Shown here: positions 9,392 to 21,174 of the stretch, one piece after another | Layout of the letters: the number at the start of each line of letters is the position of its first letter | Numbering within the stretch: position 1 is the stretch's first letter | NCBI GenBank assembly: GCA_024704765.1 | Contig: JAKMXF010000003.1 | Coordinates: forward strand, 124,001-188,000 | Direction: 5' to 3' | DNA from: Oopsacas minuta | Taxonomy: Eukaryota > Porifera > Hexactinellida > Lyssacinosida > Leucopsacidae | DNA: 64,000 bases | Notes under the pieces: generated by a model | What the model saw: only the letters and a program-made list of their open reading frames with translations | The model's database searches: none | What the model was told of the DNA's origin: nothing | Translations under genes and position numbers: made by a program

Positions 9392-12300
9392 CTATTCTCT
9401 ACAGAACTTACAATTCGATCCTTCGTTTCTTTCTCCAATCTGCATTTCCTGGGAACCTAGATTATTTATGTTCTCAGTGTCCTGACGGACTTTACGTAAA
9501 CTCTCTTCTAAGTTCAAGTCGTTCCGAGATTCAATGGAATTAGTAACGATGATTTCAGAGTGTCTCAAGTCTTCTAGGGTCTGTTTTTCAGTAAATTTGA
9601 AATTGTCACCAATTTTAACAACTGTAGGGCGTTGAGAAGGACACATACTATGATCCTATTTAAGATTAAAAATAGAAACATAATTCGTAGGGATGTATTA
9701 AATTGTCACCTCCAAATTGGGACGATTTAAGGGTGAATTATTGGAATTATCAACATTTGAATACAGTGGATTCCGGTTATAAGAACATGTATGCTACTCA
9801 CAAGGGTGTTCTTATAACCAGCATCCATTAGGAACAATCATACTACTTACTAGTAATGGCGAGTTAGTAGTTATCTTCTCTTGCGATTGCGAGTAGGGAG
9901 ACACACAGTGAGGTAAATCATTTGATTCATCAAATGGCTGGGGCTTAGGAGATGGTAAAGTTCTTGTACGAGGAATAGGAATCAATGGATAGAGACTAGT
10001 CTTTATTATTTCTCCTGTAGTATTTCGTCTGGAAAATCCCTAAATTGTATGTTTGTAAGCGAACTGAATAAATCCAATTACTACGGAGATTCATATACAT
10101 TTTCAGTGAAGATAACTTAATCTCTCAAGTAATATAATTCTATAAATACTTACCCATTGTCCTGACTCTAATTGGGAATTTGGAGGAGCGAGTTGTGTTA
10201 TGGGTCCTCTAGATGCCGACTAGTAGATAGATAGAGAGATAGATAGATAGGCTAGACCAGACTAGACTAGATTAGACTTACCGTCGCAGATTCAAAAAAT
10301 TGTCCCGGTTCTTGGGTGGGGAAAGAAGAATCAGGAGAACGAACATCAGTATTTTTTAATAGCTAAACGAAAAAACAAAAACACATAATATATCAAATAA
10401 ATATTAAACACATTACGTGGACCCCTCCCATAACTGCAATACAAATTTTGAGACTCTATGGACCCGGTACTGTCGTCCGTAACCGTTCTATTATTGTATA
10501 AAGATATTACCTGTTCAGTCTGTGATGCTCCTCTTATATATATTTTTGATGACGATGTGATCTTGGGGGTACCTGGATTAGGAACATCAGGGTATAACAT
10601 TTTAACTGTCTCTCCTGATTCAAGTCGGTTACTCTTTTGTGATCCTAAAACACAATTAAACCAATATTCCAATAGAGTATAATTAATAGTATGGAATTAC
10701 CTGAGCAAGTTCCAGGATTGGGTTCAGCTCCTCTACTAAGTAAAAGATAAAACAGATGTTAAACACAGAACAAAGATTGTTAATATTTGAAAAAAGATAA
10801 ATGGTAAAGGGAATAATATGAAATAAAAATATCCGACAACTAACCTCTCTACATCTTCCGTTACCTGTGGAAAATACAAATATTTAATAATTGCAAATAA
10901 AATACGATAAAATTCACAGTTAAATATTAATTAATATGAAATTATACAATAGATTATGCGATGGTTATATTACTACAACGTGACATACGTTATGTATATA
11001 ATAATAATGTGGCTTACAAGTTGAAGAATTCGTATAATTGCAGATAATGAAAATAAGTCAAATTATGATTCTATCTGTTGTAAGGAAAATTGGACCGTGT
11101 TGAGGCAAATGTCTGCCTACATTTTCCATATGCGATCTGAAACACGAATTGATAAACCATATTCTGTTAGGGGTTACTCACCATTTTATCAGGAATAATT
11201 TTCCTACTAACAAGAAAAGTTGTGCACTTCATAATAGGTTTGAAGCAAATTCGAAATAGCACTGTACACGTCCAACGCATAACTTGAAACCCATAATAGA
11301 TCAACACCGACATTTTGAAAACACGATTAAAGAATAAACAAATAACAATTCTATTGAAATAGTGTATTAGTAATTGTATTTGTGTTGGGCAGATAATAAT
11401 ACCATAATTACACGCAAGTTCATTGGTAAAGGAAATAGGCTAATAGAAGTGTTACTATATTGAAAATATATGTAATATTGTATATTTGCACATTCCTGAA
11501 GAAATGCTATTAACTTCTAATAGGCAGAAGATCAATTGAATTATTATTAGTATTTGTTGGGTTTGTTACCATATGTCTGATTATAATCTAATTAGTAAGC
11601 TCTACTAGTGTAATAGTTCGATTCGTCAAATGAATATGCATAATTTTCAACTTTGTAAGATCTAAATCAGCTGTTCCCAACCTGTTAGGGCATCATGGAC
11701 CCCTTGGTGATGCACGGACGGCAGCTACCCCCCTACATGATCTCAAAATTTGTATAGTAGTATAAGGAAGGGTCTCCATAAATGTGGGACAGGTGAAATG
11801 GTTGGGAAACGCTGATCTAACTATTTGATAGAATTAGTGGTTGGGGATATGACAACTAGTTAACCATTTACCTTGTCTTCGGTTGGCTGAGCTCTAGGAG
11901 ATATCATTTTATAACAAATCAACACAGCAGTTGTTACAACTGCCACCGCAGAAACAAAAATATTCACAAAATTATGAGCAAGTACTCGTACCATAATGAA
12001 AGAATAACAACCAGAATTGAGTACTAAAAATAGATGCAGGGCTCTAATACAAGAATAAAATTCAAACTCCATTTTATAACAAAGATATTTACAACGATTT
12101 TAGCCTCAAATCTATACAAAGACTATTAATATACTGTGAGAACTTAATGGATCATGGATGGTAATATAGTGATTCAATTTCAAATTCCTTATGTAATTTT
12201 CGTAACTAGTCTAGCGCAATATTATATAACAAGTTCAATTGTCATGTGGATCTCCATAGCAACCATCAGTATATGAAGGTATGTGTTTAATTATAAATTT

Positions 12301-13646
12301 GGATAGAGAGATGATGAAATATGGAAAAAGCAAGTTAAGGTTTTAGGAGAATGTTTGCACTTCTAAATTACATCTATTCAAAATCCCAACAATATCTTAC
12401 ACAATCAGAAATGTAAATGATTTGTATTAAACCGATAACCCCTCTGACTAGTTACCTCCCTCGCTAATGGGTGTAGCCAAATACCAACAGGGTAACAAGA
12501 ATCCTGGAGGCAAATTTGAAATCATGATTAATCATTTTTGGAACGGTGCTAAGAATTAATGAAAACCCCACTTCGGTTACAATTGCTTTCAAAGCGTATT
12601 TCCCAATATTATAAAAAGTATTTGGGGAAGTATAAATCAGTTAGCATGAGCATCCCTCCTGAATGCTTAGCACATATATTTCCTATACAAGTTAAGTTCG
12701 TTTGTATCATCATTGTGGGTCAAATCATTCCATTGAATTTTGATGAATTACAACAAGTACTGAGCTCAGTGTTCTTGTAAATACAATTGTAATAGCCACA
12801 AGGTTTACCTTAATACTTCCTAATGATATAGGGAAGTATAATATGATTCTCAGGGATATAAGCATATTATTATTCTAAAAAAATAGGTGTCAATTCGGGT
12901 CTTTGGGAGGCGGGGGGGGGGGGCAGTTTGGCACCTAACTTGGTATTAAGCCAGAGGAAACTAAAACTTCATTGGCTTCATGCGTATATAACATTCCAAT
13001 GTTGATGCCCGAAATTATATATCGCTGTTACTGACATTCATTTGTCCTCGCTTAGGGTGTTATGTGTTAATAGGTAATAATTGTCACCGATAAAGTGATG
13101 ATAATAATGTCCAAAAGTTATTTACAGGCATAAGTGGCAATATTCTCAGAAATGTCTTACCTTTGGAACTGGGTCTTCATTTTGTCTCCCTTTTTTACAA
13201 TAACACCAAAGTAAAGCCGCGATGATACATAGAGCAACTATAATCGCTATTCCGGTGGGTATTAATGAGTAGAAGTAGAGATCTGAATTTTCTAAAATGA
13301 TAAACCAAATGAATAACGAGCCTTACATTAGGTTACATTGGTATTCGCCTAATAGCAAGTTCATACAATAGTAAGGGAAATGTTGCTAATAGGTGAAGTC
13401 CACTGTATATAAGTTCCCCTTCTAAACGGGAGAACAGAGAGTTCGCTATTAGCTATTATCCTCTACCTCCTGGAAACTTGCTAAACATTGGCGAACACTC
13501 CTGTAGATCAATACAACGAAGATACTCATTGGAATGTGGGCGAACGCACGTGCGTGAATTGCGGACTCACTTTTATAATCACAATCCTCCAGTATACACC
13601 ATCTGATTAAAATCAAACTTGACAATATCTCACTCATTTCACTCAT
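9392..13646 (-). CDS. Unrecognised single-pass membrane protein with alternative transmembrane exons
   Basis: Not recognised. Seven common exons (10864-10845, 10735-10701, 10644-10511, 10362-10282, 10219-10154, 10039-9851, 9655-9392) join without a stop into a Ser/Pro/Thr-rich, probably cytosolic tail of about 262 residues ending in CKFCRE. Several 5' parts can join the first common exon in phase 0. One is ATG 11313-11182 (44 residues, total 306). Another is exon 13646-13571 followed by 13291-13161 (with the membrane span PTGIAIIVALCIIAALLWCY). A third joins the same 13646 exon to 12023-11872 (with NIFVSAVAVVTTAVLICYK; this stretch also has its own ATG at 12072). Both cassette exons are phase 1 in, phase 0 out, and each ends in a basic then acidic juxtamembrane stretch. 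Exact closure of seven short exons argues that the gene is real; which 5' exons are used is inferred. Function unknown. Confidence 0.6.
9762..9827. repeat. Family B element, short copy
   Basis: TACAGTGGATTCCGGTTATA at the left and CTTATAACCAGCATCCA at the right form inverted ends. It lies in the last intron of the membrane-protein gene. Confidence 0.65.
10222..10277. repeat. Microsatellite, TAGA/GACTA type
   Basis: A run of TAGATAGA units followed by GACTAGACTA units in an intron of the membrane-protein gene. Confidence 0.8.
11675..11818. repeat. Family D element (hAT-like ends)
   Basis: The ends read GTTCCCAACCTGTTAGGG and GGTTGGGAAACGCTG, an inverted pair of the type seen in non-autonomous hAT elements (CAGnGGTTCnCAACC). 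The interior has TGGACCCC and CTCAAAATTTGTAT, shared with copies at 27349, 40950 and 58997. Confidence 0.65.
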
Positions 13647-14556
13647 TCCGTAATACACAATTGACTAATTCTGTAATATAGTATTGAATTGTATACAAAC
13701 TGAAATAACATACTATCCCCAATCAAAGATCACTTATATACCTATACACAGCTAATGAGCTCTTTACTATTGAAAATTTAGTGAATCATATATTATTAGC
13801 GATAATTAATGGAAATTTGGCCAAAAATACGAATTCCAATTAATTAATATTAATATTAACTTACCAAAAGCATTCATTCGTAAGTATGAGTATCAATAGA
13901 CGAGTATTCAAGAGGTGAATAGGAAATCTAAGTAAGATTGAATAGCTACAAAGAAGGTTATATAAATATCAGAGGAAACAACGAGTATGAAACACCTCCT
14001 CGATGGTCACATGTGTGATCCTGCCTTGATAAATACAGCATTCTTAGCAAAGAAAATAGGGAAATAATATTTTCCAATACTTACTATATATTTATACATA
14101 ATACAAAACTGCTAGAGTGTAAATACATATTCATAAAATAGGATCTAGTGTCTAACCAGATCTGGAAAGTTCAGAAAGTGTCCTCGTATGCACTTACTGA
14201 ACGAAATATTGGGCTAGGGATGATCGTTTGTACCTAGCAATATCGTTAAAATTGTACATTTTGTCTTTATAAGCATTTTGAGCACCAAATTTGTAAGTTA
14301 TACAATCTAAGGAGCATCGTTGCCCCAGAATTTCTGTGGGGTATCCCCGTGGTTATATCACACTTCTACAAAGTACAAATGGAAGACGTGCCAAAGGGAA
14401 ACGAAGTCTATAAGTTCTCGTTACTGTGAGGATACCTGATGACCTAGTATTGTAAATATATATAATTCTGACATATAACAAATGAATCACTCAATAATTG
14501 ACCTAAATATGTAAGACTCAGTTACTATTTACTACAAAATGCACAATGAATATCTT
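13647..14556. other. Intergenic spacer, about 0.9 kb
   Basis: No gene, known repeat or RNA is recognised. It may hold the promoter of the membrane-protein gene; a possible 5' UTR acceptor (TATATTACAG, minus strand) sits just upstream of its ATG. Confidence 0.4.
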
Positions 14557-17482
14557 TCAAATCCATCTAAGCTCTGTCATATCAATTACCTCAGATAATT
14601 CTCTACCCCCGATAGAGAATGAGAATTTAAGTTTCAATACAATTTCAATATCTTCCGGTTGTATAAGCAGGATTTGAGTTAGGACGGGACACGATTGGAA
14701 AGGAGTAAAGGGTAAAATTGATTGTAGAGATGGAGGGAATAATTTGAGCTTCGAATTCTTGGATGTTGCAGCGTGTAGGACAAATCGATCAATTCCAAAC
14801 GGACTTATATTTATCATGGAAATAATAGCTACTTTCAATTCAGGGGCGTTTAATATTGGTTCAATTAGTTTCCCAGTTGATAGAGTTAGTATAATATTAT
14901 CCTTGTTATATGCTAATACAGCAGGAATAGGGCAAAGCTGTATAGAATTGTTTGTAACTTCAACTGCGTCTAAATTATATGAACTAGGAATAGTTTGAAG
15001 TATTGGTTGGGGTAATTGGGGGTTTTGAATTAACGGAAGGTCAACTGATTTAGCGGATACCAAAGGATCTGGGGTCATTGAGAGAGGCATGGAATTGAAA
15101 GGACCAAAATCGTCCAGCAGCGAGGAAATATCCGAATTACCACTATGCTGTATTGGGATTGGACTAGGCTGTATTGGGATTGGATTAGGTTGTATTGGGA
15201 TTGGATTAGGCTGTATTGGGATTGGATTAGGTTGTATCGGGATAGGAGTAGGAACGGTAGAGCTAAGATCTAAGTCAATTAATGAATCCAGAAGAGAGTC
15301 GGTAGTAATATTAACTTGCGGTTGTATAACCGCAGTAGGAGGTGAAGATATAAGAGGGGGAATATCTTGACTATTCACTTGTCTTGTTTGATTTATATTA
15401 GCCATTACGGTCTCATACTTATCCAACACTTTAACTAGACCATCACTGCTAGTACATAGCTTGTTAAGTAGTACATCATCGTCTGTACATTGCTCTGCTA
15501 TTTTTTGGAGCTTTTCTCTCATTGTTACACATGATCTATAAGAATACAAATTATAATACAGTGGATACCTGTTATAAGAACATGCCGGATATAAGCACCA
15601 TCCTCTCGAAATCTGTTCTCATATATTCCTGTATATTTATACCGGTTATAAGGACATGTATTGCTACTCCGAAGGATGTTCTTATAACCGGTATTTTTCA
15701 ACATCACAGATGCCCGTTAGGAAAGGGGAGTTAGCGAATAGATCCATATCTAGAATGCTACGATTCATGGTATGTTATGTCCCCCGTCCGAGGGTGCTAA
15801 AATATGAATAAACATCTAGACAACTATTTGATACAATAGTTATTTAATAATCAAATAACCCAAAGAAATAGTTCAGACAATATAGCGCTGATATTTAAAC
15901 CACCAGACTTCTAATTTCTAATTATAATTCACTATTTGTAATGTGGTAGAATACTGACTCGGCGTTGCAGCATTGAGTCTACAAATTATAAATATTAATT
16001 ACATGTCTGCGGGTGTTAGTTTCAATGAATTTATACACGCAAGTAATCAGATGATGTAAATGGAAATTATCTACAAATAATCACAATTATTCGGCAAATA
16101 TCGAAGAGAATACGTTCGCTATTTTCTGTTTCAGGTGGATGTGAAATAAGTTTCCCCGGAGATGATTACGTGTATTTGGTATGTTCGGCATCCGCAGCCG
16201 CAGGACTATGAAATTGTAAATACAGTCAACTCCCGTTATACCGGAGCTCAAGGGACCGCGATAATTAGTTCGATAACCGATGTGATATATGTTACTTTGA
16301 CTAATTCCAGGCTTCGATATATCCGTGTTCGTTATAACAGGAGTGGACTGTAATTGAATTTTCCCTCACTTTTTCAGTTCTTCGATTAAGTCCCTCTCAG
16401 GCTGAGATGAGTTGAGTGAGAAGTGTCCTAATAGTTCATCCAATAGTTTAGCATTATTGTCTACTAGGTCAAGCTCCCTAGAGCGGTGCTGTAACTTCTC
16501 TAGCTTTATGTTCTCTCGCTTATATCTGTCCTGAATCATCTCGTTAGCTCTAACGAAATCTGTTCAAACAGGAATTTATCAAATAAATACTCGTGAGAAA
16601 TAGAACAACTATTTTGGGGACAATTCAACAGGAAATACAGTGGATACCACCCGGAACATGCCAGTTACAAGAACTCACTTGAGAGTAGCAATGCATATTC
16701 GTATAACCGGTATAAATATACAGGAATATATTAGAACCATTCTCCAGAGGATGGTGCTTAAACCGGCATGTTTTTATAACCGACATCCAATTTATTTAGA
16801 CCGATAAATACAAGACACCCAGGGTGTAGTGACTCCCTACTGTCTTTGGTTGCCCCCTATGTGTCTTACAACCCCTAGAATGCCTGTAAATCTTGTCACC
16901 TAATATAGAATATTTGAATATACCTTGTGGGTTTTTAGACTTGAGTAATCTCTCAAGAGTCTCAATCTCTCTCTCATCTTTGATAATTGAATCTCTAGCC
17001 GGCTCATCTAAAACTTGAGGAGGTGGAGCATCAGGTAGATTCCCTTCATCATCAATTAACCCCTCTTTCTTCAACATCTCATACGCGTCAAGGATTTTCC
17101 CTTGCTTAGGTAGTCCTCTCCTCCATTGAAAGAATAGCCCCCTTACTTTACCCTTAAGTTGTTCCGAGCTATTACTAGCGCTGTATTTTGGGGATATTAG
17201 CTTAATAAGCTCGTTCAATAGCTTAAACTTACCGACTTCATTATGAAACTTCACCCCACAATTCTTCACACAGGCCTCGATTACAGCTAGAGCCAATAAC
17301 TGAGTCTCTTCATCCTCCGATCGAAGTTTTGTTACGAGGACTTTTATCGCAGCTTGTGGACCCTCTGGCTCCTCATTGACTCTCTCACAGAATGACATCA
17401 CAAATTCCCAATCCTGAAATCTATTTGTTGTATTTTTGGCTTTGTTGAAGATAGAATCGAATCCATCATCCTTGGTTACCAT
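14557..17482 (-). CDS. GGA: GGA-type clathrin adaptor (VHS-GAT-GAE)
   Basis: Three exons (17482-16924, 16559-16370, 15535-14557) join to 575 residues. GGA proteins sort cargo from the trans-Golgi network to endosomes. The VHS domain (about residues 5-150) contains RFQDWEFVMSFCERVNEEPE and LRSEDEETQLLALAVIEACV. The GAT domain (about 175-290) carries the ARF- and ubiquitin-binding helices, with ARANEMIQ-like FVRANEMIQDRYK. The hinge has a clathrin-box-like LIDLD and an acidic dileucine-like SSLLDDF. The C-terminal 130 residues fit a GAE ear. The hinge also contains a heptad-like repeat PIPIQPN present five times (see the tandem repeat). Intron 1 holds a family B element and intron 2 holds family A and B elements. 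Human GGAs have about 610-720 residues. Confidence 0.9.
15150..15250. repeat. Coding minisatellite in GGA hinge
   Basis: A 21-bp unit (CTGTATTGGGATTGGATTAGG and variants) is repeated five times in tandem and encodes PIPIQPN repeats on the minus strand. The units differ by only a few bases, suggesting recent expansion. Confidence 0.9.
15557..15697. repeat. Family B element
   Basis: TACAGTGGATACCTGTTATA at the left and TTCTTATAACCGGTATTT at the right; the interior has GAACATGCCGG and TTCTCATATATTCCTG. It lies in GGA intron 2. Confidence 0.75.
16221..16352. repeat. Family A element, nearly complete
   Basis: TACAGTCAACTCCCGTTATA at the left and TATAACAGGAGTGGACTGTA at the right are terminal inverted repeats that begin and end with TA, as in Tc1/mariner-type elements. 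It lies in GGA intron 2. Confidence 0.8.
16636..16790. repeat. Family B element
   Basis: TACAGTGGATACCACCCGGA at the left and TTTTTATAACCGACATCC at the right. It lies in GGA intron 1. Confidence 0.7.
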
Positions 17483-17972
17483 GTTGGTGTATTGCTATGT
17501 TATTCTAATATTATATCAGTATATTTGATTATTAATAGTTGCCTCCAGTCCGGACTGAAGCAGGAAGTTGGTAAGAAACTTTACCCGAGGTATGATAGGG
17601 ACCATACTGATAATTCTGATTTCCTAGCCTCAGTCTGGACTGGACAACAGGTAACAAGCGACCCCAAGGATTAGTAAACTCAAAATGGAATAGAAAATTC
17701 AATTGAATAAACCACGAATAAATACGTTACTAATCGTACTAGCTATACCTACTGGGAGTTTTATGTAAGAGCTCTTTTGTATTAAGCGAATCCTATAAGA
17801 GTATTTTCTATTATAATTACAGGAAAATATTTTCCACAGTGAAACCACAGCAAACAGGGAACTTCTGCAAATGGAGTGGAAAATAAACAGAGCGAATTCC
17901 TAGCCCGGTTGTCCCATACAAATGAACCCTCACAAACTGGGAATTTGGCAGAAACGTGGTTGCATTTTTCCG
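17483..17972. other. Spacer between GGA and CHCHD2/10
   Basis: No gene is seen. About 17838-17992 is a family C-like element (ACCACAGCAAAC ... TTAGTGGCGGTCACACTGTA) that reaches the 3' end of the neighbouring coding sequence. Confidence 0.5.
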
Positions 17973-18621
17973 TTAGTGGCGGTCACACTGTATTTCACTG
18001 AATTTACCTTGGTCCATTTTACACTGCTTAAACATATAGTTAAGCCCCTCACAGAATTTGAGATCACTACTAGTCTGTGTACACTTGATGAAGTCTTCTA
18101 GCTCTTTAGCACAAGGTACTGCTCCTGCTTGTTGTTGAGTAGGTTGACTTATTTGTTGTTGATCCCTATAGAATAATAACAAATATTTACATAACTAATT
18201 TGTAATGAGAATAATCAGCGTACTTACATATAACCCTGTGAAGGAGCTGCTTGTTGTACTTCCTCTCCACTTCCTCCTCCACCCAATGATCCCACTAGTG
18301 CATGCCCTACTGTATGTCCCTATAATATTATCACAAACATGAATATGCGCTATACCTTTAGAGCTATTAATTATCAAAGTTGTCGGTTAGATGGCATACG
18401 ATACAACTTACAATTGCTACTCCAGCAGCAGTAGTAGCTATTTGTGACATCATGCTAGGTTGAGTTGGAGCGACTGCAGGAACTTGTGGTTTCATAGGGA
18501 CAGGCGGTGCGGCACTGGGAGCAGTGCTAATGGGACGAGACGTACCTCCGAAACCTCTACTAGGGGAGGGACTAGATTTAGGAGCCCCCATTCCAAAACC
18601 ACCACCACGTCTGCGAGGCAT
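17973..18621 (-). CDS. CHCHD2: CHCH-domain mitochondrial protein, CHCHD2/CHCHD10 family
   Basis: Three exons (18621-18412, 18319-18228, 18165-17973) join to 164 residues. The family lives in the mitochondrial intermembrane space, where it supports cristae and respiratory-chain function. The order of parts matches: a basic, Arg/Ser/Pro-rich targeting region, a glycine-rich hydrophobic middle (TTAAGVAI, GHTVGHALVGSLGGGG), and a C-terminal CHCH domain with twin CX9C pairs (C-AKELEDFIK-C and C-EGLNYMFKQ-C). Animals outside vertebrates usually have a single gene that equals both CHCHD2 and CHCHD10, so the symbol stands for the family. Confidence 0.9.
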
Positions 18622-19125
18622 ATCTCAGCTAATTAACTAATTGAACTACATAAGTATTCGCTATAAATAGAAACAAATGGCTGAGAGGTGATAACTATAA
18701 GTAATGACGGAAAAGCCCCCGCTCCTGCTTCTATTAGTGCTACTTACATGACGCATTACATAGCAAATTCTTGTGATTAATGTTGGTGTATAAATTATCT
18801 AATTATGCCTGGTGTCAATTCACTCCTGTTTGGACCGGGTTTGCCCCCCCGCTTGTCCATTGGACAGCACTATCATATATGAATTGCTCTGAATAATAAA
18901 ATTACCCTTAATTAGTTATAAGGAATGCCCGATGTATAAACGATAGATCTTTCTCATCAATCCTCCAAATAATTCTCCAGATCCAGCACTTCAATATATT
19001 TCCTGTAATCTGCCCTTTATAATAGTTATACAGGACTGAATGTCCGAATTATTTATCGCAACAGTTTACATAACAAAATAATAATAGTTTAATATCAATC
19101 AAAGTTTACAAATTTCTAAGAAAGT
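18622..19125. other. Intergenic spacer, about 0.5 kb
   Basis: Nothing recognised beyond a short C-rich run near 18846. Confidence 0.4.
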
Positions 19126-20841
19126 TCATAGCTCAGGATTAGCAGCTAACATAGTCAAGCCCCATCTCAAATCTGTAAGCATAAACTTCAAAGATTTTGT
19201 CCAATGCTCATCAGAGTTCAATTGTCTCCGTATCGAATAAAAACCTGACTCTTCACTGCCAATTTTATCACCCTCGATTTTGTAGGGGAGTGTCATTTGT
19301 TGGTCTCTACTCTCTAACGCGCATTTAAATTGATTGACACAGTTCAGGAATGCGACTAAACCATTATCAAACCGCGTATCAGCGAATATCCGAAGAGACC
19401 CCGAGCTGTGTAAGGGAAGCTCCCGTTTATTAGCGATATCCTCTACATACGAATGGTTCCCATAAGGAACAGGCCGATAGTTCGTGAACTGGACATGAGA
19501 CTTCTTCCCCAGACAATGCAGTAACAACACAGCTTGACCTAGCCCAGCATTAATCTCATTCCAATCCACTGATACACTAGGTAGCCTGCCAAGCCTAAAC
19601 CCATTTATCGTACCGAAGTGTCCGTTGTGCCAAATATGAAAGGCACTGTTTAATACGTTAGTTTTCTTGAGTTTACTTAACTGTGCTGTGACGTAGTGTA
19701 GCTGGTTACCTACACTCTGTTCCTCATCTTGGAATTGGAGATGTTGCTTCAAGAATTCATTGAAGTCTTTCCAGTATATTTTCTCTTTTTCGTCAATTGC
19801 TTTTTGCAATGTCTCTTGGAGTTTTATCTCTTCCTAAACAAATTTATTTCATTTTCGTTATAATTGGAGTTTACTGTACTTACACAAGTATTACGAATTC
19901 AGGTTCCTACACCATACCTCTATTTGTATTCTCTCTTCCTCCAGAGCAGCTATCTGTCTCTTAAGCTCTCTTTCTTCCTGTCTACACCCTCTCAATTGTT
20001 CATCTAGGTTATTATCCTTCTGTTTCTCCTCACTGAGAGACCTTAAGTAACCTTCATACGATTTATTCTCATCTTCAGATTGTCTGAGTGTAGCCTCAAG
20101 ATCTTCTATCAAAGTCTTAGCACAATCCTCGCATAGAGGATGATCTATTCTAGAGTTCTTGCTTAATATATCAAACAGCTGGGAAGCAGCTGGGAATTGA
20201 GATGGTGGGAAAGGAATGTTTGCATTAGTATTGGAGAGAGAAGAGCAGATTACTCGTCGTTCTATCTTTGGATTAGGAATAGATTCTTCTTCCACTGATT
20301 CACTCTATATAAGGTTACGTTAGTATAATTCTACTATATAACATGTACTAATCTTTAAGGCTATGTTAATGACAAACTTGTTTCAGCTCCACATGGTATC
20401 ATCTGAGCATTCGGGCGGGAGGCATCTCATATCTCATTATTTTTGGAGTTATCACTTACGAAGTTGCAAGTAATAGAAATATCTCGATGACTTTCTTCGA
20501 ATATAAATCACTACTATTCCCTCGTGAGTTATTAAATATATTTCGTATTTGAATTTCATCGATAAAATGGTGAAATATTGAAAATATTCATGTGACAGGT
20601 AAACTTGATGCGGGCGGTGGAGCTGAAACAAGTTTTTCCAACTAACAGTGTCCTAACTAACAATATCAATGAGTGTCTCTGTAATATTACTGATGCCTCC
20701 TAGATCAGATGTATCTATAGCTCCAGTTAATGTATTGTCCAGTGAGATTAGTTTTTGACAAGATTGACATAGATACATACAGGGATCTGTTTGATGAGAT
20801 GGGACAGCTGATTGTTTGGATACGAGAGGAAAAGTAGCCAT
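19126..20841 (-). CDS. BECN1: Beclin 1, autophagy PI3-kinase complex subunit
   Basis: Three exons (20841-20662, 20304-19918, 19833-19126) join to 424 residues. Beclin 1 (Atg6/Vps30) is a core subunit of the class III PI3-kinase complexes that start autophagosomes and act in endosomal sorting. Seen: an N-terminal CxxC (LCQSC), DHPLCEDCAKTL at the head of a long coiled coil, then LKKTNVLNSAFHIWHNGHFG and TINGFRLGRLPS of the evolutionarily conserved (BARA) domain, and the final WTKSLKFMLTDLRWGL membrane-contact region. The BH3-like site is weak: the human LKVTGDLFD aligns with FPAASQLFD, without the Gly-Asp. The donor after exon 1 is the non-consensus GTTAGT, a form used several times in this window. 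Confidence 0.93.
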
Positions 20842-21174
20842 TAAATAACAAATTCTACTAAAATTGATTCCTCAGAAAAAACATATATACAAATGTGTGA
20901 AAACGTTTTTACAGTATAACATATGACATACACAAATGGGGTGTCAGGGACGCCCAAAAATGTTACCCCGTTTGTGGAGATTACATTGTATAATTGTTGA
21001 TACATTATTACTACGTCCAGAGGCGAAATGCGGGTAAATCTGGTGGCTGAGATGGCACAATTTGTAAGGCAAGTTCTCAAAAATTGTAATCCAAGAGACA
21101 TATAATACCTCAAGTAGAACATTGAATTAATAGTTTGTGATTAGAATTAATATATTACACTCAGCAGTAAATTC
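20842..21174. other. Spacer between BECN1 and SNW1
   Basis: About 20935-20995 is a family C remnant (ACAAATGGGGTGTCAGGGA ... CCGTTTGTGGAGATTACA). No gene seen. Confidence 0.5.

Noticed and set aside
12559-12780. Plus-strand frame of 73 codons
   Set aside because: It lies opposite introns of the membrane-protein gene, AT-rich, with no recognised motif.
15150-15250. CRISPR-like array
   Set aside because: The repeats are contiguous, in frame within GGA, in a eukaryotic gene, and have no spacers.
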